Source of the DNA: Anaeromyces robustus
Lineage: Eukaryota > Neocallimastigomycota > Neocallimastigomycetes > Neocallimastigales > Neocallimastigaceae
Assembly: GCA_002104895.1 (NCBI GenBank)
Contig: MCFG01000082.1
Location: 1 to 55,000 of the forward strand
Direction of reading: 5' to 3'
Length of the DNA stretch: 55,000 nt
In this document: piece after piece, positions 1 through 11,639 of the stretch
How the letters are laid out: every line of letters begins with the position of its first letter
Position numbering within the stretch: position 1 is the stretch's first letter
Notes under the pieces: model-generated
Seen by the model: the letters and a program-made list of their open reading frames with translations, nothing else
The model's database searches: none
Told to the model about the DNA's origin: nothing
Made by a program: the position numbers and the translations under genes

Positions 1-2631
1 ATATGGTCAAGATGAATTGTATACACCAATGGTAAAAAAATTTAATCAATATGCTAAAGAAAATGATCTTGATATACATTTAGATATAGAATTATTATCA
101 CCATTTAATTCATCACTTTATGTAGATGATTTTGGAAGTCATATAGAACATCTTCTTAAAAAACAATCAAAAAAATATGATATATTTTTTTATGATGTTA
201 TCTATACTCGTAGATTTGCACCTTATCTTGTAAATTTAAAAAATTATCTATCAAAACAACATATGGAATATTATGCTTCTGGTATTTCTTCTCAAACATG
301 TACTTATAATGGAAAATGGGTTGGATTAGTATGTTATAATGGAAATATAGATTTATTATTCATTATTTATTATTCATTATTCATTTGATTCATTTTATTC
401 ATTATTCATTATTCATTTTATTCATTATTCATTATTCATTTGATTCATTTTATTCATTATTCATTATTCATTTTATTCATTATTCATTATTCATTATTAT
501 TCATTATTTTTTATTATTTATTACATATTATTCATTTTTAATACAATAGCATTTTACTATTGATCATACCGTTTTATATTCAAATTCTGAATTATTAAAT
601 AAATATAATAAAACTATACCAAAAACTTGGGATGAATTATTAGATACAGGAAAATTTATATTAAAAAAAGAAAAAGAAAATGGAAATGATAATTTAGTTG
701 GATATAATGGACAATTTCCAGGTAATATAGATATAATGAATTTATTATATATGTATATGTATATTAATATATATTAATATTTATTTTTAACCAAAAAATA
801 TATATATATATTTTAATAATTGATTTTTTTTTTAAAGATTATGAAACATCATTATGTTCATTTCAAGAATTAATCTATTCCTTTAGAAAAACTGTTAATT
901 CACCATATCCTGAATATACCAGTAAAGAAGCTCTTGATGCCTTAAATAAAATAATGGAAATCAAAAATGAATTGGCTAATGGTAAATTATATATTATTTA
1001 TTATTTATTATTTATTATTTATTATTTATTATTTATTATTTATTATTAATTATTAATTATTAATTATTTGTTCTATGTTATTTATTATTTTTTTTCTTAT
1101 TCTTTGTATAATTTAATTTCATTAATAATAAGATGAAATTTTTAATGAAAATGATGGTGTAGCTTCACTGAGATTAACTAATGGAAATAATTCACTTTTT
1201 CATAAATATTGGAATTCACCAGTAAATTCAATATATGTTAAAACTCCTTTAGTTGGAAATAAAGAAGGTATTTCTGCTTCAACAGTTGGTGGAACTCTTA
1301 TTGGTATTAATAAATATTTATCAGAAGAAAGAATAAAACAATCTGTAGAAGTTATAAAATATATAACTTCCTATGAAACACAAAAACAATATGTTATGGA
1401 AAAAGATGTATTATCAGCTATATCTAGTTTATATAATGATAAAGAAGTATGTAAAGCCATAGATTGTAATTTAGGAAAATCTATTCAACCAATAATAAGA
1501 CCAACTAATCTAACAGATAATTATGATGATTATTCAAGACAATTAAGAAAATATGTCAATAAATTTTTATTTGGTAATATGACAGCAGAAGAAACTTTAC
1601 GAAATATTGATGATATTATAAAATTTTATTATATAACATTAGATACAACAAAACAATCCCATGGATTAACCGTTTTTATGTTATCAATCTTTATATTAAT
1701 TTATATGTCATTAACATTAATATTTCTTTATATTGAAACATTTAAAAAACGTTTTTCCTTTTTCACCAATGATTTATGGTATATCTTTTTCTTTGGATTG
1801 TTTTTAAGTATGTGTTCATTATATACAAATTATGGAGAAGTTACAAGTTTTAAATGTCATTTAAAAATTTTATTTCTTTTATTAGGATTTTCATTAATTT
1901 TTATTCCAATTACCTATAAATTATTAATTAATTTCCCTGAAAAAAATAAATTAAGTACTTGGATTAAAGATAATAAACATTTATACCTTTCAATATTTTG
2001 TATGGTTGATCTATTATTTGTTTTCTTTTTCCTTTTTTTTTCGGATAATATACAAGAAAATGTTATTGAAGATGGGAAAAATTTTAAAATTTGTAAAATA
2101 AATAATACAGGCCATAAAATCTTATTTATTTTTATTATAATTGAAAAATTTATCGTATTATTATCTATATTTTTATTATTATTTATGGAATGGAATATCC
2201 TAGAAACTAAAAAAGATATGAAATATATTACTTCAGCTATCTATGCCGATTTATTACTTGCTATAGTTTCATTAATTATAAATAATATTGATTTTGAAAA
2301 TTATTATACTAGATTTATATTAAGTGCCTCAATAAATATTTTATATGTATTTTCAAATTATTTCTTTATTTATGGATTAAGAATTTTATTAATGTTAAGG
2401 AAAAAAAGAGAAAAAAGTTTAGATATTTTAAATGATATACCACTTACTGATGATAATTCAAAAGCTTACTATAGTTCAAATAATACCATAAAAAATTCTA
2501 AAAATATATTTGCATCCATGAAATCAAAAATAATTGATTATCATTTTTACACTGGAGAAAATAATAGTAATATACATAATAATAGTGGAGTGACAACTTC
2601 ATCATCCATTCAAAAATCATACCATCAATAA
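1..2631 (+). CDS. Solute-binding-protein / class C GPCR-like receptor, 5' partial
   Basis: Partial gene entering from the left edge. Exons by reading-frame continuity and splice signals are about 2-328, 550-721, 838-981 and 1133-2631, giving 713 visible residues. Residues 1 to about 330 resemble a bacterial type-2 periplasmic (sugar) solute-binding protein: a YDIFFYDVIY segment, the YNGKWVGL strand, TWDELLDTGKFI and the LVGYNGQFP loop. A Cys-containing linker follows. About seven hydrophobic helices lie between residues 391 and 637, then a polar Ser/Asn-rich tail of about 75 residues. This order (ligand-binding ectodomain, Cys linker, seven helices, cytosolic tail) is that of class C (GABA-B/glutamate-like) receptors, here with an SBP-type sensor. 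It is inferred to be a plasma-membrane nutrient sensor; ligand and G-protein coupling are unknown. The N terminus and signal peptide lie outside the window. Confidence 0.8.
329..549 (+). other. Intron 1 of the receptor gene, filled with ATTCATT-type repeats
   Basis: It begins GTATGT after the codons for WVGL and ends in TAG before HFTIDHTVLYSN, phase 0. The interior (about 352-505) is a tandem array of TATTCAT-like heptamers arranged in a longer repeat of roughly 55 bp marked by TTTGATTCATTTTATTC. Removing it restores the solute-binding-protein reading frame. Confidence 0.8.
722..837 (+). other. Intron 2 of the receptor gene
   Basis: It begins GTAATA and ends AAAG, phase 1. Splicing rebuilds an Asp codon from G plus AT and joins GYNGQFP to DYETSLCSFQE. 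The interior is AT-only filler with TA dinucleotide runs. Confidence 0.8.
982..1132 (+). other. Intron 3 of the receptor gene, TATTATT heptamer array
   Basis: It begins GTAAAT and ends ATAAG, phase 1, and again rebuilds an Asp codon, joining KNELAN to DEIFNENDGV. The first 60 bases are a 7-bp TATTATT array, so two of the three introns in this gene carry 7-bp periodic repeats. Confidence 0.78.
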
Positions 2632-3318
2632 AGTATTAATATAAAATTTTATATATGTGTATGAAAATATATATATAAATTTTTATATCTTTTGTAAATT
2701 TTATAAAAATGAATATTTGTATTTTTTTTATATATTATCTCAAATATATCTTTTTTTCCTTTTTTTCGTACAATATTAGTATATTAATTAATTAATAAAA
2801 CACACACATACACACATAATAAGAAAAAAATATACCAAAAAGAGGAAACAAAAAAAAAAAAAAATCATAAAAATAAAAAAATAAAAATAAAAATAAAAAT
2901 ATTATTAAAAAAAAAGTATCAATAATAATTATTATTATTATTATAATTATAATAATTAAAAAAAAAATAATAATAAAAAATATGTAAAGAAATATATACA
3001 TATTTAAATATATAAATAGAAACACAAAAAATAAAATTAAATAAAATAAAATAAAATATTTTATTATTATTATTATTATTATATTGTATTTTATTTTATT
3101 TTTATTTAATATTTATTTATATTTATATTTTTTTTAATTTTATTTTTATTTTATTTATTTTTATTTAATTTATTTGTATTTATATTTTTTTTTTTTAATT
3201 TTATTTTTATTTTTACTTTTTTTTTATTTGTATATATATTTTTTCTCATTTTTATGCTTAGTATTCCTTTTTATTTATCATATATATATTTGTAATAGAT
3301 TAATCTAATTTTTTTTTT
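2632..3318. other. Convergent intergenic region, no gene seen
   Basis: Spacer between the receptor (+) and the first acetyltransferase (-), both ending here. It holds only AT homopolymers, CACACATA runs near 2800, and (TTTTA)n/(TTA)n tracts at 3040-3230. The few open frames are Ile/Phe homopolymers and are not credible genes. Confidence 0.7.
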
Positions 3319-3852
3319 TTAATTTTCGATTCTTTTAATAATTTTAGCTGGATTACCAGCAACAATAACATTATCTTCAACATTTTTGGTAACAACACTA
3401 CCAGCTCCAACAACTGAATTTTCACCAATAGTAACACCTGGTAAAATAATAGCACCTGCACCAATCCAACAATTCTTCTTAATGGTAACTGGTTTACAAG
3501 TAATTACACTACGTTGTTTTAAATCATGATTATTTGAAATAAGTTGAACATTAGCAGCAATCATAGTATTATCTCCAATAGTAATACCACCGGCTGCCAT
3601 AAATAAACAACCAGAATTAACAAAAACATTATCTCCAATGGTAACATTATTGTATCTAGCACCACCAGAAATTGGTGCTTGAACTACTGAACCTTTACCA
3701 ATTTTACCCTTGAAAATTTCATGCATTAATTCATTATATTCAGGAGTATATGGCATAGTATGATTAAATTTAAAAACAAGTTGAGCTAAATTCTTAGCTA
3801 ATTCTAATTCTTCAGGAGTTTGTTTAGCAACGTCAATTCTAACTTCTTCCAT
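3319..3852 (-). CDS. Sugar (maltose/galactoside-type) O-acetyltransferase, copy A
   Basis: 177 residues, intronless, start ATGGAAGAA preceded by AAAG. It has a short N-terminal helical segment (residues 1-45) like a trimmed maltose-acetyltransferase N domain, then a left-handed beta-helix of hexapeptide repeats (about 51-170; for example VTIGDN, ITIGDN, VTIGEN). His109 in NNHD corresponds to the catalytic His of the LacA/Maa family. Family function: transfer of acetyl from acetyl-CoA to a sugar hydroxyl, usually as a trimer; the real acceptor is unknown. No signal peptide, so probably cytosolic. The lack of introns and the bacterial-type family suggest acquisition from rumen bacteria (inference). 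It is the first of three near-identical tandem copies and differs from copy C at 6 residues and copy B at 10. Confidence 0.9.
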   Translation of the reverse strand: MEEVRIDVAKQTPEELELAKNLAQLVFKFNHTMPYTPEYNELMHEIFKGKIGKGSVVQAPISGGARYNNVTIGDNVFVNSGCLFMAAGGITIGDNTMIAANVQLISNNHDLKQRSVITCKPVTIKKNCWIGAGAIILPGVTIGENSVVGAGSVVTKNVEDNVIVAGNPAKIIKRIEN

Positions 3853-4234
3853 CTTTGTAATATAAAATTTATATAAATTATAAAATATATATATAATAAA
3901 AATAAATTAATTAGTTTTTCATTTTAATGAATGGATCGTTTTTTTTTATATAAATATAAATAATTAAAAATTTTAATTAATAAATTAATTTTATTTATTT
4001 ATATATTTAATATTATTGTTAATTTAAATTAAATAAAAGTAAATTTAAATTTGAATTAATTATTAATAAATTTAAATTGACAACTATACTTTTATTATTT
4101 TTATTATTTATTATTTATTATTGTTGTTGTTGTTGTTGTTGTTAATCATTATTATTATTAATTATTATTATTATTAATTATTATTATTAATTATTATTAT
4201 TATTAATTATTATTATTATTAATTATTATTATTA

Positions 4235-4296
<62 letters not shown>

Positions 4297-4386
4297 TAAT
4301 TATTATTATTATTATTATTAGTAGTAGTAGTAGTAGTAGTAGTAATATTATTATTATTCATTATTAATTATTAATTATTATTATTA

Positions 4387-4446
<60 letters not shown>

Positions 4447-5016
4447 TTACCATCAATTTTATTATTTATAATATAATTATAATATTAAAATATTCATTAT
4501 TAAAAATATTTACATTTATTTACCTTTTTTTTCTTTTTATTTACTTTTAAAATTTCAATTTGATGTAAGCTTCAAAATATTTGAAATAATATATTTAAGA
4601 GTATCTCATTAACTAAATCGAAAACCTTATAATTAATTTTTATCTAAATATATTAAATTTTTTTAACCAATAAAAAAAAGACCTGTATATTAATTGACTA
4701 ATAATAATAAATTTTTCCATTAAGTATTATGTAATATTTTTTTTCTATTAGGTAACTTATTTTTATGACTAATATTTATATTATTATTATATAACACATA
4801 TACATATTTTATTTTATATCAATTTAATAAATTATTAAATTATATAATATAAAATGTACATTGTAAAATAAAATAAAATAAAATAAAATAAAATAAAATA
4901 AAATAAAATAAAAGATAAAATAAAATAAAATAAAATAAAATAAAATAATAATAAAATTATTTTATTATTATTTTATTAATATATAAATTTTTCTAACAAG
5001 AAAAACTAATACCTTT

Positions 5017-5063
<47 letters not shown>

Positions 5064-5207
5064 TTATTAATAACATTTATTATTAATAATATTTATATTT
5101 AGTAAATTTATTGATATAGCGTTAAAAATAAATATCTATTTAAAATAAAAAAAACTTTATATTAATTTTACCTAATATAAAGTTTTCTTTTTTTTTTTTT
5201 ATATTTC
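3853..5207. repeat. Flank of acetyltransferase copy A: promoter side plus microsatellites
   Basis: Upstream (on the minus strand) of copy A. The gene-proximal 200 bp and the block 4445-4760 recur beside copies B and C, so they belong to the duplicated unit. Between them lie (TTG)n, (TTA)n and (TAG)n tracts at 4120-4445. Further out are (TAAAA)n at 4862-4945 and (TTTA)n at about 5015-5064. The block ends in a 14-bp inverted repeat (5151-5186). No gene seen. Confidence 0.7.
5151..5186. repeat. 14-bp perfect inverted repeat at a repeat-unit junction
   Basis: Arms AAAACTTTATATTA (5151-5164) and TAATATAAAGTTTT (5173-5186) with the 8-nt loop ATTTTACC. An identical structure sits at 7281-7316. Both copies lie just before the point where receptor-derived sequence begins, so the hairpin marks the junction of the duplicated units. 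Confidence 0.85.
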
Positions 5208-5490
5208 TTTGGATTGTTCATTATATACAAATTATGAAGAAGTTTAAAGTTTTAAATATCATTTAAAAATTTTATTTTTTTTATTAGGATTTTCATTAAT
5301 TTTTTATTCCAATTACCTTTAAATTATTAATTAATTTCCTTGATAAAAATAAAATAGGTGCCTTTTTCCTTTTTTTTTTTTCGATAATATACAAGAAAAT
5401 GTTATTGAAAATGAGAAAAATTTTAAAATATTTTAAATGATATAATACCACTCATAAATGATAATTCAAAAACTTTTTATTTAATATTTA
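5208..5490 (+). pseudogene. Relic of the receptor gene 3' region, copy 1
   Basis: Starts abruptly at TTTCTTTGGATTGTT, which matches about position 1790 of the intact receptor gene (second membrane helix), and runs with gaps through stretches matching 1830-2090 and about 2425-2465. Small deletions, stops and frame shifts prevent translation. It is a decayed piece of the receptor carried along when the acetyltransferase unit was duplicated. Confidence 0.8.
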
Positions 5491-5655
5491 TTTATATTTA
5501 TATTTTGTATTTATATTTTTTTTTAATTTTATTTTTATTTTTACTTATTATATTTGTATTTAAAATTTTTTCTCATTTTTATTCTTAGTATTCCTTTTTA
5601 TTTATCATATATATATATATATTTGTAATTTTTTTTTAATCTTATTTTTTTTTTT

Positions 5656-6189
5656 TTAATTTTCAATTCTTTTAATAACTTTAGCTGGATTACCAGCAAC
5701 AATAACATTATCTTCAACATTTTTTGTAACAACACTACCAGCTCCAACAACTGAATTTTCACCAATAGTAACTCCTGGTAAAATAATAGCACCTGCACCA
5801 ATCCAACAATTCTTTTTAATAGTAACTGGTTTACAAGTAATTACACTACGTTGCTTTAAATCATGATTATTTGAAATAAGTTGAACATTAGCAGCAATCA
5901 TAGTATTATCTCCAATAGTAATACCACCGGCTGCCATAAATAAACAACCAGAATTAACGAAAACATTATCTCCAATGGTAACATTGTTGTATACAGCACC
6001 ACCAGAAATTGGTGCTTGAACTACTGAACCTTTACCAATTTTACCTTTGAAAATTTCATGCATTAATTCATTATATTCAGGAGTAAATGGCATAGTATTA
6101 TTATATTTAAAAACAAGTTGATCTAACTTTTTAGATAATTCTAATTCTTCAGGGGTTACTTTAGTAACGTCAATTCTAACTTCTTCCAT
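5656..6189 (-). CDS. Sugar O-acetyltransferase, copy B
   Basis: 177 residues, same architecture as copy A (N-terminal helices, hexapeptide beta-helix, catalytic-type His109 in NNHD). It has 10 differences from copy A, 8 of them within the first 35 residues (9 T, 11 V, 19 S, 21 K, 23 D, 29 Y, 31 N, 35 F), plus V66 and V171. The core is otherwise identical, so the fold and active site look intact. The flanking noncoding DNA matches that of copies A and C, making it the middle member of a tandem array. Cytosolic acetyl-CoA:sugar acetyl transfer is inferred from the family. Confidence 0.9.
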   Translation of the reverse strand: MEEVRIDVTKVTPEELELSKKLDQLVFKYNNTMPFTPEYNELMHEIFKGKIGKGSVVQAPISGGAVYNNVTIGDNVFVNSGCLFMAAGGITIGDNTMIAANVQLISNNHDLKQRSVITCKPVTIKKNCWIGAGAIILPGVTIGENSVVGAGSVVTKNVEDNVIVAGNPAKVIKRIEN

Positions 6190-7327
<1,138 letters not shown>

Positions 7328-7750
7328 CTTTGGATTGTTCTTAAATATATATACAAATTATGGAGAAGTTAAAAGTTTTAAATGTCATTTAAAAAATTTA
7401 TTTCTTTTATTAGGATTTTCATTAATTTTTATTCCAATTATCTTTAAATTATTAATTTTCTTTTATTAGGATTTTCATTAATTTTTATTCCAATTATCTT
7501 TAAATTATTAATTATGATATACCACTTACTAATGATAATTCAAAAACTTATTCTAGTTCAAATAATACAATAAAAAATTCAAAATATAAAAAATAATTGA
7601 TTATCATTTTTACACTGGAGAAAAAAAAATAGTGATATACATAATGGTAGAATAACAATTTTATCATCCGTTCAAAAATCATACCATCAATAAAGTATTA
7701 ATATAAAATTTTATCTATGAATATGAATATATATATTTATATTTTTTGTA
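7328..7750 (+). pseudogene. Relic of the receptor gene 3' region, copy 2
   Basis: Begins at the same point as the first relic. It keeps segments matching receptor positions of about 1790-1930 and 2430-2670, including the region encoding the C-terminal SSIQKSYHQ and the following 3' UTR. The stretch TTAGGATTTTCATTAATTTT and its surroundings (about 50 bp) is duplicated in tandem at about 7403-7455 and 7458-7510. The central part of the 7TM region is deleted, and frameshifts preclude a product. Confidence 0.82.
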
Positions 7751-8152
7751 AATTTTATAAATTGAATATTTATATTTTTTTTTTTTCTTATAATATTTAG
7801 AATATTAATTAATTAATAAAAAAATAAAATAAAAGATTTTTTATAACTAATTAACGATAATGAAAAAAAAAAAAACAGTAATAGTAATAATAATAATAAT
7901 AACAATAAGACTTATTTTATAATTATTAATCATCTTTTTTTTTTTTAATTTTATTATTATTATTATTATTTTATTTTATTTGATTTGATTTGATTTTTAT
8001 TTAATTTTTTTTTTATATTTTTTTCTAATTTTTATGTTTAATAGTTTAATATTCCTTTTTATTTATCATATATATATATATATATATATATTTGTAATTT
8101 TTTTTTTGTTATTTTTTTTTTTGTAATTTTTTTCTTAAATCTAATTTTTTTT

Positions 8153-8686
8153 TTAATTTTCGATTCTTTTAATAATTTTAGCTGGATTACCAGCAACAAT
8201 AACATTATCTTCAACATTTTTGGTAACAACACTACCAGCTCCAATAACTGAATTTTCACCAATAGTAACTCCTGGTAATATAGTTGCACCTGCACCAATC
8301 CAACAATTCTTTTTAATAGTAACTGGTTTACAAGTAATTACACTACGTTGTTTTAAATCATGATTATTTGAAATAAGTTGAACATTAGCAGCAAGCATAG
8401 TATCATCTCCAATAGTAATACCACCAGCAGCCATAAATAAACAACCAGAATTAACAAAAACATTATCTCCAATGGTAACATTATTGTATCTAGCACCACC
8501 AGAAATTGGTGCTTGAACTACTGAACCTTTACCAATTTTACCTTTGAAAATTTCATGCATTAATTCATTATACTCAGGAGTATATGGCATAGTATGATTA
8601 AATTTAAAAACAAGTTGATCTAGCTTTTTAGCTAATTCTAATTCTTCAGGAGTTTGTTTAGCAACGTCAATTCTAACTTCTTCCAT
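8153..8686 (-). CDS. Sugar O-acetyltransferase, copy C
   Basis: 177 residues and the closest to copy A: K21, D23, D95, L98, T135 and I148 are the only differences. Catalytic-type His109, the hexapeptide coils and the C-terminal GNPAKIIKRIEN are all kept, so it should be functional. It is the last of three tandem, same-strand copies at about 2.3-2.5 kb spacing. Three intact frames in highly AT-biased DNA, beside fast-decaying receptor relics, argue that dosage is selected (inference). Confidence 0.9.
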   Translation of the reverse strand: MEEVRIDVAKQTPEELELAKKLDQLVFKFNHTMPYTPEYNELMHEIFKGKIGKGSVVQAPISGGARYNNVTIGDNVFVNSGCLFMAAGGITIGDDTMLAANVQLISNNHDLKQRSVITCKPVTIKKNCWIGAGATILPGVTIGENSVIGAGSVVTKNVEDNVIVAGNPAKIIKRIEN

Positions 8687-9155
8687 CTTTATTAAAAAAA
8701 AATTGATATAAAATATAAAAAATATATATAAAAGAAAATAAATAAATAAATGAATAAATGAATAATAAATATAATTAATTTATTAATTAAAATTTTTTAA
8801 TGATATTTTTATTTATAAAAAAAAAAACAATCCATTTATTAAATGATAAACAAATTAATTTAATGTTATTGTTAATTGAAATTAAATAAAATGTAAAATG
8901 TAAAATGTAAATTTAAATTTAAATTTAAAATTATTATTAATTTATTTTAATTGACAACTACATTCTTATGATCATTATTATTATTGTTGTTACTATTATT
9001 TATTATTTATTATTTATTATTTATTATTTATTATTTATTATTTATTATTTATTATTTATTATTTATTATTTATTATTTATTATTTATTATTTATTATTTA
9101 TTATTTATTATTGTTATGATTATTGTTATTATTGAATATTATTTTTTATTTATTA

Positions 9156-9190
<35 letters not shown>

Positions 9191-9691
9191 TTACCATCAA
9201 TTTCATTAATTATAATATAATTATAATATTAAAATATTCATTATTAAAAATATTTACATTATTTACCTTTTTTTTTTATTTTTTCAAAATTTCAATTTGA
9301 AGTTAACTTCAAAATATTTGAAATAAGTTTAAGGGTATTCATTAACTTCAGCAAAATTCAAACTTTATATTAATCTTTATCTAAATATATTAAATTTTTT
9401 TTAACCAATAAAAAAAAGATCTGTATTAATTGATTTATATAATATTAGTCATAAAATTAAATTACATATTAGAAAAAAAAATATGATTAAGCAATGGAGA
9501 CGTAGTTATTCAAGCCTCATAAAATAATATTAATATTAATATATTGAGAGATGAACAAAGTACAATAAGGTAATTTTTATTCTAATTTTTTTACATACAA
9601 CATACAAAAAAAAATTCTAATACATTTTTTTTTTTTTTTGACTAAAGGAAAAGAATACGCCTTTTTTTTTTTTTTTTTTTTATTTATTGAT

Positions 9692-9730
<39 letters not shown>

Positions 9731-9815
9731 TTATTAATACTCATTAATAATATTTATATTTAGTAAATTTATGGATATAGCATAAAAAATAAATTCTATT
9801 TAAAAAATAAAAATA
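8687..9815. repeat. Flank of acetyltransferase copy C
   Basis: The conserved promoter-side block matches copies A and B up to about 9440. A heptamer array (TTTATTA)n occupies 8997-9111, where the other units have trinucleotides. Unit homology resumes at about 9690-9800 ((TTTA)n and the ATTTAGTAAATTTAT block), but the junction hairpin is absent and the unit ends in poly(A). The stretch 9450-9670 is specific to this copy and contains TTTGACTAAAGGAAAAGAA, which recurs near 11610. Confidence 0.65.
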
Positions 9816-9819
9816 AAAA

Positions 9820-9855
<36 letters not shown>

Positions 9856-10145
9856 TATAAAAGTATGTTTCTATATATTTAATATAAAAGAATAATATAT
9901 AATTAAAAAAAATCTTAAATTATTATAATACCAGTTAGATATAGTACTTATTTGGATTTTACTTCTTTTTAAACAATAAAATATTACAAAAAAAGAAATA
10001 TATAATTAAAAACTGTATGATATTCATTAAACTTTTACTTTAGATTCTCATTATTATGTAATTGAAATTTTATGCATTACAATTTAAAAGACAATTATTA
10101 TTATTATGTTTTATCAGTTTTGGTATATCGATACTCTTGATCTTG

Positions 10146-10191
10146 AAAGGTATAGAATAATAACTTTTAAAAGTTATTATTCTATACCTTT
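10146..10191. repeat. 46-bp perfect palindrome
   Basis: Arms of 23 bp (10146-10168 and 10169-10191) are exact reverse complements with no spacer; the centre is CTTTTAAAAG. It could extrude as a cruciform or mark an excision or inverted-repeat insertion. Confidence 0.9.
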
Positions 10192-10360
10192 TAAAAGTTG
10201 TATATTATATTACTGATATTGTTTTTGTAAAAAAAAAAAAAAAAAAAAAAAAATTCCCCAAACCCACAAGGTATAAAAAAGGAAAACTTCTTTTAAACCT
10301 TTAATATAACAAAAAAGCTTTCAATTTAAATACTTTTTATTTTTCTTTTATTGAAATGTT

Positions 10361-10713
10361 ACTTTCAAGAAGAAATAGATAAATTTTAAAATTGATATAC
10401 TTTTCATACTCTAAAATAGAAGTATAAATTTTTATTTTTCTGTTTTAATTTTTCTTTTTTTAATTTTAATATTTACTTTTTATTTTCTATTTTTTTTTAA
10501 AATTATTTATTAATATATTAATAAATACATACATATAACTTTCAAGAAGAAATAATTTAAAATTGATATACTTTTCATACTCTAAAATAGAAGTATAAAT
10601 TTTTATTTTTCTGTTTTAATTTTTCTTTTTTTAATTATAATATTTACTTTTTATTTTTTATTTTTTTTTTTAAAATTATTTATTAATATATTAATAAATA
10701 CATACATATAAAC
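10361..10713. repeat. 177-bp tandem duplication
   Basis: Copy 1 (10361-10537) and copy 2 (10538-10713) both start ACTTTCAAGAAGAAATA and both include TTTTCATACTCTAAAATAGA. They are nearly identical apart from a few indels in T runs, so the duplication is recent. Confidence 0.85.
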
Positions 10714-11639
10714 ATATAAATATAAATATATAAAGTAATATATATAACTCATGAATCTTGTTAAAGAATAAAATAAAATTATATAAAATATAATAGAATA
10801 AAAAATTTAAATAAAACAAAATAAAATAAAAGATAATAAATTAAAATATATTACAAATATTAAATCAAAGAAATAATAATTATAATATTTTTAAATAAAA
10901 TGATGAATAAGTAGCCTAGGGAATATCTAACGGTGTCAGAACTGTCTTCACTAAAGTTTGTGCTTTTGATAGAATATTACTATAGAAAAAAAAAATTAAA
11001 AAAAAAAATAAATAAATAAATAAATAAATAAATAAAAATTAAATAAAAAAAGTTTGAAAGTATTAATACTTTTAATATAATACTTTTTTTTTCTCCAATT
11101 TAATAAATATAATTATTGTTAATAAAAAAAAAAAAAAAACAATCATAAATTTTCATATCGGAATAAATTCCATATTCCATATTCAATGTTGACACTTTTT
11201 TTTATTTATAAATCTTGTCACCAGAGCACTAAATTTTAACTGCTCAAAAAAAGAAGTAAAGAAAAAAAAATTAAAGAAAATTTATTAATACAAAAAAAAA
11301 AAAGAAAATTTATTAATACTAAAAAAAAAAAATAAATAAATATATATATATAAATATATATATATTTAAAAATAAAAAATTATATATATTTTTACAAAAA
11401 AAAATCTATTTAATAATTGTCTTTCTTTTTTTTTTTTTTTAGACTAGGATTATGAAACTTTTGAGATAAAGTAAAGGTTTGTAATAAATTTAAAGTTCTT
11501 TTACCACATATATCAAAGATTATTTAATTTTGTTAAAATATTGTAAGTTAGGAACAACAGAGTTGTAGACCTTTTTTTATAGTCAAAATGATTAAGGTTT
11601 TTTTTTTAGACTAAAGGAAAGAATTTTTTTTTTTTTAAA

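Larger units (their letters stand above)
9816..11639. other. AT-rich spacer with repeats, no gene
   Basis: No credible open frame. It holds a 46-bp palindrome, a 177-bp direct duplication (listed separately), and a few stretches richer in G/C that look like worn insertions: 10905-10985 and 11155-11245. The first, read on the minus strand, has a short open stretch with no recognisable homology. Confidence 0.6.

Noticed and set aside
2792-3025. Ile/Phe/Leu homopolymer frames in AT spacers (also 6463-6666, 8984-9220, 27865-28086, 28306-28491, 46381-46596, 54561-54956)
   Set aside because: Composition follows A/T simple repeats; no start context, domain or neighbour supports a gene.
4120-4445. 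CRISPR-like impression from regularly repeated blocks in acetyltransferase flank A
   Set aside because: They are contiguous trinucleotide microsatellites without unique spacers, in a eukaryotic context.
5598-5801. Short minus-strand frames inside acetyltransferase copies B and C (also 8059-8298)
   Set aside because: They are alternate-frame readings of the acetyltransferase 3' ends, with Leu-rich nonsense composition.
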